Assembly: GCA_937873135.1 (NCBI GenBank)
Contig: CALMVQ010000071.1
Coordinates: forward strand, 1 to 64,000
From: an uncultured Scytonema sp.
Lineage (GTDB): Bacteria > Cyanobacteriota > Cyanobacteriia > Cyanobacteriales > Nostocaceae
Reading direction: 5' to 3'
DNA length: 64,000 nucleotides
In this document: one piece after another, positions 1 through 7,900 of the stretch
Layout of the letters: each line of letters opens with the position of its first letter
Position numbering within the stretch: the first letter of the stretch is position 1
The notes under the pieces: model-generated
The model's database searches: none
What the model was told of the DNA's origin: nothing
Seen by the model: the letters and a program-made list of their open reading frames with translations, nothing else
Position numbers and translations under genes: made by a program

Positions 1-45
1 CGCTGGTTCACCATTTCAAACAGCCAGAAGCCTTGATTTATAACA

Positions 46-79
46 CTTTTGACTTGTTACCTTTGACTTTTGACTTTCA
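46..79. repeat. degenerate heptad repeat (CTTTTGA type)
   Basis: Tandem degenerate heptads of the CTTTTGA/CCTTTGA type run through this stretch. Related heptads occur at 2766-2800, 23615-23649 and 23785-23810. Short tandem heptads of this kind are typical of heterocystous cyanobacterial genomes. The first 118 bases hold no gene I can support. Confidence 0.5.
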
Positions 80-176
80 AGGGAGCGGTACTAGGCCGAT
101 CACAAACTCTACAAATTCTTGGTGCCCAAACTTCGTTATGGGCGTAGGGAAATTGAGGCAATTACCGATAGCAGTT

Positions 177-211
177 GCGATGCCTTTGGCCACGGCTTAA
201 GCCGTATCGCC
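177..211. repeat. dispersed palindromic repeat, copy 1
   Basis: The unit starts GCGATGCC, has a perfect palindromic core ACGGCTTAAGCCGT at 193-206 and ends ATCGCC. A second copy with a changed centre lies at 51338-51372. It sits directly behind the 3' end of the photolyase gene, so the hairpin could also act in transcript termination. Confidence 0.6.
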
Positions 212-213
212 TG

Positions 214-1761
214 CTACAATAGCGATTCTTTCTCCTTAAATTGCTGGTACTTTCTATTTTTGGATTCAAAGTGTTTATCTACAGCAGTTTTGGCAGCATT
301 GGCATTCTCGTACTCTTTGCCACCTTCAACTATCAATCGTTCTCTAACGCGCTTGCGGATGTCGGAGATAATTTTACCATTCACCAAGCGAGTCTTTGAC
401 CAATCTAAAATTTGTGGTACATACGAACCATGCTCGATGTACTTGCCCTGAAGAATCTCAGATAACCCGTATCCGAGTAACTCTGGTATCCAGTGATAGA
501 TAAAGCGTAAGTCCGAGTCTTTTTCCTCAATATTCTTATTGGGATTGTAAATGCGAAAAGTGTCACTGAGGGGATTGGTAATTCCTGCTTGCATTTGCCA
601 CTGCCAGTTATCAATCGCTAAATCCCCATCTATCAAACAGTTCATATAGTGCCTAGCTCCATGATGCCAGGAGATACCACAATTAATTGTTAAGAAAGTC
701 GCGCACATCGCTCGCATGCGGAAGTTCATCCAACCCATTGTTTTTAGCTGGCGCATACTGGCATCAACCATCGGGAAACCAGTAACACCCTCTTGCCAAG
801 CGTAAAATAACTCCTGCTGCTGTTGAGTGAGTTCATCCACTCGGTAATATTCATCAAACTCAGGGTAACGGTTAGTATGTGCAATTTCGGGATGAAAGTA
901 CAACCGTTGGGTAAAACTATCGTGCCATCGCAGGCGATCGCGAAATGTTTTCAAGGAAAATTCTGCTTTGGGCTGATCGGTGAGTTCTGCTACCCGTGCC
1001 TTAGTCCTTTGATAGACATTTCTCACCGAAATCGTCCCAAAAGTCAGATGAGGTGAAAGATGAGACGTTGCCTTCTGTTGTGCTAACCACGGACGCGACA
1101 GTTTCCAATGATACCCATAAAATCTTTTAGTTAGAAATGAGTTTAAAGTTGCTTGCGCTTGCGTTTCACCAGCCTTAAAGTACACCCGTCCCGTTTCGTA
1201 AAATGCACTATATTTTTGTTTGAGTTCGGCAAAGGTGAGTTGGGGTAGATTAAAAGTTGTTTGTGGGGTGTTAATACGTGTAGGAGTTGGGTGAGGTGTT
1301 TGTCGAACGTAGGTATAGTATTCGTTAAACCACTGATCGCGATCGCTGTCATCGGTTTGTAAAAAGTTGTTTAAACCGATGTGGTAGTCAAGGTTAAGTT
1401 GTTGGTAGAAAGTGACGATAGTGCGATCGCGTTCGATCCCATACTCAACTTGCACATCGCGGTTGAAGTAAAGTTGAGGTTTGTGTCCCTGCTCCATTAA
1501 CTGTCGAGTCACTTCTGGCAAAATATTTAAAGAATTCCCCTCAAACAAATACAGCCGACTACCTACTGAACGTAAGTTACGATCTAGATTTTCTAAAGAC
1601 TCAAACAAAAACCTGACTCGCGCCTTACCCACATCAGCCCATTCATAAAACCAAGGATCGACAATGAAGCAAGGCAATACGAGAGCATTTTGGGCCGTTG
1701 CCCCCGCGACGCTTTCATTATCAGCTATACGTAAATCCCGTCGAAACCAAAGAATATTCAT
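214..1761 (-). CDS. deoxyribodipyrimidine photolyase / cryptochrome family protein
   Basis: The 515-residue product is a flavoprotein of the photolyase/cryptochrome family, which repairs UV pyrimidine dimers with light or senses blue light. The N-terminus (MNILWFRRDLRIADN) is the typical photolyase alpha/beta domain entry. The C-terminal FAD-binding half, about residues 270-460, shows the family signatures WHDSFTQRL, GFPMVDASMRQL, GWMNFRMRAMCATF and the DNWQWQ...NPLSDTFRIYNP block. Length is normal. The ATG start leads straight into the conserved fold, with divergent AT-rich sequence upstream. Whether it repairs CPDs, repairs (6-4) products or is a photoreceptor cannot be read from the sequence by eye. 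It appears intact and monocistronic. Confidence 0.93.
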   Translation of the reverse strand: MNILWFRRDLRIADNESVAGATAQNALVLPCFIVDPWFYEWADVGKARVRFLFESLENLDRNLRSVGSRLYLFEGNSLNILPEVTRQLMEQGHKPQLYFNRDVQVEYGIERDRTIVTFYQQLNLDYHIGLNNFLQTDDSDRDQWFNEYYTYVRQTPHPTPTRINTPQTTFNLPQLTFAELKQKYSAFYETGRVYFKAGETQAQATLNSFLTKRFYGYHWKLSRPWLAQQKATSHLSPHLTFGTISVRNVYQRTKARVAELTDQPKAEFSLKTFRDRLRWHDSFTQRLYFHPEIAHTNRYPEFDEYYRVDELTQQQQELFYAWQEGVTGFPMVDASMRQLKTMGWMNFRMRAMCATFLTINCGISWHHGARHYMNCLIDGDLAIDNWQWQMQAGITNPLSDTFRIYNPNKNIEEKDSDLRFIYHWIPELLGYGLSEILQGKYIEHGSYVPQILDWSKTRLVNGKIISDIRKRVRERLIVEGGKEYENANAAKTAVDKHFESKNRKYQQFKEKESLL

Positions 1762-1890
1762 AGTTCAATTGTACTAAATTTTAAAAGCTTTAAAATCTTT
1801 GTATAAAAATACACACTAACTTTAAAATAAATGTTTTAGCTTCGGATTAGTGTAATTTATTATACTAAAAAAAATGGAGCTAAAGCAAAA

Positions 1891-2487
1891 GTGTCAATAT
1901 TAGAAGTAGAAAGAGACCCGTATACTGACGGTACATTAGTTTTAGGAGACAAGGGAGTTTCCATCCGTACAAACAACGGCACTCAGAATAACTTAAACAA
2001 GCCCTCTTTGGGAGCAGCTAATACCACATTTATTCGTCTTGCGCCGATTAGGTTTGAAGATGGAATCCAGTCACCCAGCGGTGTCGCTTTCGACGCAGAA
2101 GGCAACCCTCTGATTGGAATAGATATCTCCAGTAGGGGCTCTCGGCCGTTCGTCCCTACTCGCCAACCTGTTCCAATATTTTCAGCCGCAGAAAAAGAAG
2201 GAGTCGGGCTTCTAGGTGGTGATGAACGTGTGAGGGAGAACGATAGTCTGACTGCCGAGCAAACTCTATGGATGCGAAACCATAATCGCATCGCCGACGA
2301 TCTGAGTCAGTTCCATCTTCATACTATTGGCTTTTATCAGGTTGGCGATCGCAACGGAACTGTGGTTTATCCGATTATCGGTAAATCCTTGAGTCCCAAC
2401 CAGAGCGCAGATTATGCTAAAGCAGCCATAGGCAAGAGCGTAGCTGAGTTCAGGGTGGAACTATCCTCGCTCCCCAATACTGCGTAG
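1891..2487 (+). pseudogene. haem peroxidase (animal/peroxidasin type) fragment
   Basis: The 198-residue reading frame opens at a GTG preceded by GGAGC. Residues about 110-145 contain GDERVRENDSLTAEQT followed by MRNHNRIADDL, which matches the motif of animal-type haem peroxidases in which the HNR histidine is the proximal haem ligand. Family members are usually over 500 residues and continue for several hundred residues after this motif. Here the frame instead runs into unrelated sequence and stops. The distal-histidine region is also not recognisable. I therefore read it as a fragment of a larger secreted or calcium-binding peroxidase, not as a working enzyme. The DUF4114-like scraps just downstream (2591-2920) may belong to the same ancestral gene. 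Confidence 0.6.
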
Positions 2488-2590
2488 GATAAGCTCTTTT
2501 TTCCTCCCCTGCATCCCCAGCCATCCCCTGCCCAAGAACTGCTTGTCTCAACAGATAAATTTCTTAACCGAGTAGTATTGCCTCGCTCCC

Positions 2591-2920
2591 TATATTATTC
2601 AAAATGGCAGCAAAGATGATTTTGAGAAAGGTCACGCTCAAGCATTCTTTAGTTTCACTACAGCTAATCAAGATAGATTGAGTCATGTCCACAAACTAGT
2701 ACAGAGCGGCGGAAATAACCCACCCATCTGAAATAGGTAAAAAGCTTATAAAATAAGTGTTCTTTCTTTTTACTTTTTACTTTTTACTTTTGACTTTTGC
2801 CTTGTTGTACTAGAGAGTGGCAACACCTTCACATTTACCTTTGAAGATATGACTGGTTCTGTTACTAATGGAATTGAGCGAGATTTTAATGATTTTGTGA
2901 TGAGAGTGACGCTGGTATAA
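2591..2920 (+). pseudogene. DUF4114-like domain remnant, split by heptad repeats
   Basis: Two in-phase-looking pieces of one domain are visible. The first, to a stop at 2729-2731, reads AFFSFTTANQDRLSHVH. The second, 2808-2920, reads NTFTFEDMTGS...ERDFNDFVMRV. The second block resembles the calcium-binding-like end of DUF4114 domains (FED...DRDFND), found at the ends of large secreted cyanobacterial proteins. Between them lie stop codons and a heptad array (2766-2800), so the gene is interrupted. Assignment to DUF4114 is from memory of the motif and is not checked. Confidence 0.5.
2766..2800. repeat. heptad repeat array (CTTTTTA)3 plus two variants
   Basis: Three CTTTTTA units (2766-2786) are followed by CTTTTGA and CTTTTGC. 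The array lies between the two halves of a DUF4114-like reading frame, so it marks or caused the interruption. The same unit in reverse complement (TAAAAAG) forms the array at 23615-23649. Confidence 0.85.
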
Positions 2921-3362
2921 TCTCATAAAATTTACTTACAAAAATACTTTTTGAGAAGATAAATTAATATGTTTTTTTTGACAACCGGGTACTCAATTCA
3001 ATATTGAAACTTTATGATTTTGATTCTGGTTTAAATATTAACTTCATACTTAGCATGATATAACTGCTGATATATGGTTACATAGTTCATAAAGGAGAGT
3101 TAAGGGAAAAGTCAAGATATTTTTTGTATACATCTTTCCTAAAATTGACTCTTTAATAAAGAGTCACATGTAACTATTAGTCATCTAATACATTGTTCTT
3201 TATCTAATCTACACTACCTTCAATTCACAATAAATGGTTTAGCATCATTTTTTGTATTCTGCTTAAGGATTTTAACCAGAAATCTCAGAAATGAATGCTA
3301 CCTTTGTGTATCTGCTAACTATTTAGCCACATTATACACCTAGTTAAAGGAACTTAAGAGTG
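2921..3362. other. non-coding region upstream of the DUF6875-like gene
   Basis: The stretch is AT-rich with no convincing reading frame. Part of it (around 3000-3050) resembles 11420-11470, upstream of the decayed second copy of the next gene, which suggests that the duplication included promoter DNA. A ribosome site AAAGGAA lies just before the next start. Confidence 0.45.
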
Positions 3363-4121
3363 ATGCAACTCTATACATCTATTGAAATTGAACAACTCCA
3401 ACAAGACATTTCGGCTTTAATGGAAATTAACGCGTGGGTTAAGACGTTTTTAGCAAGACCTCATCGCGATCTAGGTAGATCAGGTCCTGTTTGCCCTTTT
3501 GTGCCTCAAGCACTTAAGTCCGACAGCATTCGGTCAACAGTTATTCGGGCGAAAAATCTGGAACCACAGCAAATTGAAGAAATTGTTCTGAGTTACCGTG
3601 ATTCCTTTCTTGAACTGGAGCCGCGAAACAGAGAAGCCGGTATCAATAAAGTCATATTATTAATCTTTCCTGATATTCATCTAGATGATACGGACAAAAT
3701 GATTGATGCTGTTCAACAAAAACTTAAGCCTTTTTTTGTAGAATCAGGACTAATGTTAGGGGAATTTCACAATCGTACTGAAAGCCCTGGTTTGCACAAC
3801 CCAAACTTTCGTCCCTTACGCAGTCCCATTCCCCTCTTAGCTATCCGCTACATGGTTGAAGTCGATCTGCCTTTTCTTCAAGGTGCGGAGGATTTAGGCT
3901 TACGTGTCAGGTATCTTGAAGCATATTTACGGCTTTTTGATAAAGGTGGGAAAGATAGCGTATATTTAACAAATGCTCGTCGAGCATTGGCATTAGCCAA
4001 AACTCAACTGCCACAAGAAAATATATTAGCATCAACTCCCGATATTTCTCCAACTTACGTAACAGAAATCAGCTTACCCGTGCGCCCAGTAGGTTCTTGC
4101 CCGTTTGCTCACAGCAGATAA
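3363..4121 (+). CDS. DUF6875-like protein, NRPS-associated
   Basis: The product of 252 residues has no enzyme motif that I can name. It contains conserved-looking blocks GPVCPFVP near residue 42, FHNRTESPGLHNPNF near 138 and FRPLRSPIPLLAIRYMVE near 152, which I associate with the DUF6875 family found beside bacterial natural-product genes. It is preceded by AAAGGAA and starts at ATG 3363; a GTG three bases earlier is possible. It lies 800 bases upstream of the two-module NRPS on the same strand. A decayed partial copy (11567-11725) lies upstream of the second, broken NRPS copy, so the pair was duplicated together. That linkage supports a role in making or tailoring the peptide; the role itself is unknown. 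Confidence 0.72.
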   Translation: MQLYTSIEIEQLQQDISALMEINAWVKTFLARPHRDLGRSGPVCPFVPQALKSDSIRSTVIRAKNLEPQQIEEIVLSYRDSFLELEPRNREAGINKVILLIFPDIHLDDTDKMIDAVQQKLKPFFVESGLMLGEFHNRTESPGLHNPNFRPLRSPIPLLAIRYMVEVDLPFLQGAEDLGLRVRYLEAYLRLFDKGGKDSVYLTNARRALALAKTQLPQENILASTPDISPTYVTEISLPVRPVGSCPFAHSR

Positions 4122-4262
4122 TATTGATACGCCGACAAGAAAACGCGTAGCGATTTTTAATTGTAGTCAATTATCCGGACTCAATAAGAAAGTAAAATTG
4201 AGATTTTGCCTCGACTTTGCAATGCAGTGCATCTCAAACCCAACAGCTTCGGATATAGCGAG

Positions 4263-4358
4263 CCTAAATGAGTCGTGAAAATTATTTTTTGAATAAACCG
4301 CTCCTGAACCAAGAACGGTTTTGTAAAGAACGAGAGAGAATTTCACAACTGATTTAGG
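4263..4358. repeat. MITE-like element, copy 1
   Basis: The 96-bp unit has imperfect terminal inverted repeats: CCTAAATGAGTCGTGAAAATT at the left end and, on the other strand, CCTAAATCAGTTGTGAAATT at the right. A longer relative with the same ends lies at 48621-48770. No coding capacity. The remainder of the 800-base gap before the NRPS gene (4359-4922) shows small hairpins but nothing I can name. Confidence 0.65.
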
Positions 4359-4922
4359 ACTGCTATAAAACTCTCTCTACCCATAACCTTTACTCCAGAA
4401 GGCTTGCAATGCTCCCTTTTTCAAAGGGTTGAATGGAGATGTAGCCTCTTTAGTGAAGAGGAGATAACGCGCATGTAGGATTTCCCACTATCAGGGTGAG
4501 GAATGTGCGTAGTTCCGCTCTTCAGCATTAACCGAACCTGAGCAATTAATTTTACGCCGTAACTTCATTTTGTCCGGAAAGAGTAGGAATTTCTTGTAGA
4601 GTGTCATGAAAACACTTGCAGTATTATATGGAATAAAATGCGTTACTTAATTTACAGAGATCTAAAAATAGCCCTACCTGATCTCAACAGCAAACTAGAT
4701 CTCTGTATTTTCCCAGTAACAGCTATAGCGCTCCGTGTTTTCCTTCTTAAAAATTAAGTTTTTACTACAGACTGTTAAGTGTTAATTACTAAGTTCTGCA
4801 CAAATCAGATGTATAGAAGTAAGGGTTTTGCTCTACTAAAATTTCACGAAAGTTATATCTGATTTTTAGACTAATCCTGAACATCTACACATATTTTTTA
4901 AAGTTGAGGAGATAGAAAAGAA

Positions 4923-7900
4923 ATGTATATAGGTCAACAGAATATTGTGGCGAAGCCAGAACTACAAATGCGGTTGGAGTGGAATGACACTCAAGCGGAG
5001 TATCCCCAAGATGCATGTATTCATTTCTTGTTTGAGGCGCAGGTAGAAAAGACACCAGACGCTGTAGCAGTTGTGCTAGAAGATCGGCAAATCACATACC
5101 GAGAATTGAACTCTCAGGCAAACCAACTAGCGCATTACTTACAGACATTGGGCGTCAAACCAGAAGTCTTGGTAGGTTTATGTGTAGAGCGTTCCATTGA
5201 AATGATCGTGGGAATGTTAGGCATTCTCAAAGCAGGTGGTGCATACGTACCGTTAGATCCAGCCTATCCAATGGAAAGATTGCAGTTTATGCTGTCAGAT
5301 GCCCTTGTGCCAGTGCTATTAACGCATTCCAAGTTGTACTCGAGATTACCCGAGTCTAATGCACAAGTCGTTTGCTTGGATACAGAGTGGCAGGCGATCG
5401 CCTCCTATAGTCAATCCAATCCAGTCAGTGATGTCAATGCTGACAACTTGATTTATGTGATTTACACCTCCGGCTCAACAGGACAGCCCAAAGGTGTAAT
5501 GATTCCCCATGGTGGCATCGCAAATCAACTCAACTGGCGGCAAACCACTTTTGGATTAACCGCATTTGATAAAGTGTTACAAACAATTTCTTTTAGCTTC
5601 GATCCGTCTGTGTGGCAGATATTCTGGCCGTTGTGCTTTGGCGCACAGTTGGTTCTAGCCAAACCAGGCGGACATCAAGACACTAGCTACCTCGTCAAGA
5701 CTATCATCGAAGAGCAAATCACAGTTCTTGCCTTGGTTCCCTCAATACTGCGCGTGTTACTTGAGGAAAAAGGTATTGAAGATTGTTATTTAAAGCATAT
5801 CACCTGCGGTGGTGAAGCGTTACCTGTTGAACTGGTAGAACGTTTCTTGGCGCGGATGAAGAAAGAAAATGTTCTGTTGAATTGCTATGGGCCGACAGAA
5901 GCTTCGATTGATGCTACCTACTGGACTTGTCAGCGCGGAACTAACTATACGATTGCGCCGATTGGTCGGCCGATAGCAAATACACAAATTTATATTTTAG
6001 ATGAAGATTTGCAACCCGTCGGTGTAGGTGAACCGGGAGAGTTGCACATTGGTGGTGTGGGACTAGCGCGAGGCTATCTCAACCGTCTGGAACTGACACA
6101 ACAGAAGTTTATTCCCAATCCTTTGGACAGCAACCAACTGGCACGTTTATACAAGACAGGCGATTTGGCGCGTTACACCAGCGATGGCATTATTGAGTTC
6201 CTCGGTCGGGTAGACCATCAAGTGAAGATTCGCGGCTTCCGGATTGAGTTGGGAGAAATTGAAGCTAAACTCAGCCAACATCCGGCTCTGCAACAAACTC
6301 TCGTGATTGCTAGAGAGGACGTTCCCGGCGACAAGCGACTAGTAGCCTATGTTGTGGCACAAGCGCAAGTGACTCAGATGGAATTGCGTTCCTTTTTGCG
6401 GGATAAGTTGCCTGAACACATGGTGCCTGCAACTTTTGTCTTCTTGGATGCGATGCCATTAAGTCCTAATGGTAAAGTAGACCGTCGTGCTTTGCCTTCC
6501 CCAGATGCAACCGAAGTGATTGATGCTAGTAGCTTTGTTTCACCCCGCAACAGCACTGAAGAGGTTTTAGCCGTTCTTTGGGCGGAAGTATTGGGTTTTG
6601 AGCGCTTGGGTATTCACAACAACTTTTTTGAATTGGGTGGGCATTCACTGCTGGCAACGCAAGTGATTTCTCGAACACGTCAAGCTTTCAATGCAGACAT
6701 ACCTTTACAGTTGCTGTTTGAAAAACCAACAATTGCAGATTTCGCTAGTGCGATCGCCCAGTTGCCCAAGAATACTGGTGCAAGCCAAAATCAAAGCATT
6801 CCGCAACTCGCCAATCGACAGTCGGTTCCCCTATCCTTTGCCCAGCAAAGAATGTGGTTTTCCCAGCAGATGGAACCAAACAGCAGGGCATTTCTTGTCC
6901 CCATCGCCCAACGCTTGATCGGCAAACTCAACGTGGGTGTCTTGCAACAGTCGTTGGATGCGATCGCTGCTCATCACGAAGCACTGCGAACCAATTTTAT
7001 TGCATCACCTGATGGCAGTCCCGTACAAGTCATTGCACAGCCTCGACCAGTTCAACTGAAAGTCATTAACTTAATACACGAGCCACAGCAAGTGGAACAG
7101 GTGTTAAACCAAGAGGCATTCTGTTCAATTGACTTAACATCAGACCTAATGCTACGTGGCTCGTTGCTACAAATAGACGACCAAGAACATATCCTATTGC
7201 TTGTCATGCACCACATCGCTTCAGATGGTTGGTCGATGGGCATTTTTGGTCAGCAGTTAGCTGCGGTCTATGAAGCCTTTTTAAACGATTTACCAAATCC
7301 CTTGCCAAAACTACCCATCCAGTATGCCGACTTTGCTGTTTGGCAACGTCAGTGGCTATCTGGCAAAGACTTAGACACCCAGCTAGACTACTGGAAAAAG
7401 CAGTTAGCAGGAACTCTACCCGTACTGGAATTACCCACAGATCAACCGCGACCTTCAGTCCAGAATTACCTAGGGGCGAGTCAATCTTTAGTGCTATCAA
7501 AGAACTTGACTGCGGCACTCAAGGCACTCAGCCAAGGGTCAGATGCAACGTTATTCATGACTCTACTCGCAGCATTCAAGACATTGCTGTACCATTACAC
7601 ATTACAAGAAGATATTATCGTTGGAACTCCAATAGCTGGTCGGAACCAGACCGAGACTGAGGGGCTGATTGGGTGTTTCATTAATACAGTTGCCTTACGT
7701 ACCGATTTGTCCGGCAACCCGAGTTTCGGGGAATTATTGAGTCGGATTCGGAAAGTAGCAATGGATAGCTATGCCCACCAAGATATGCCCTTCGAGAAGC
7801 TTGTCGAAGAACTACAGCCAGAACGTAACTTAAGCCGACATCCAGTGTTCGATGTCATGTTCAACTTCATCAACACACCCCAGACGGCTTGGGAACTTTC

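Noticed and set aside
119-451. 110-codon frame on the plus strand
   Set aside because: It lies mostly over the minus-strand photolyase gene and its hairpin; no domain, no ribosome site.
4380-4620. possible riboswitch or leader RNA upstream of the NRPS gene
   Set aside because: Small hairpins are visible but no consensus of a known riboswitch or group II intron; nothing to support a call.
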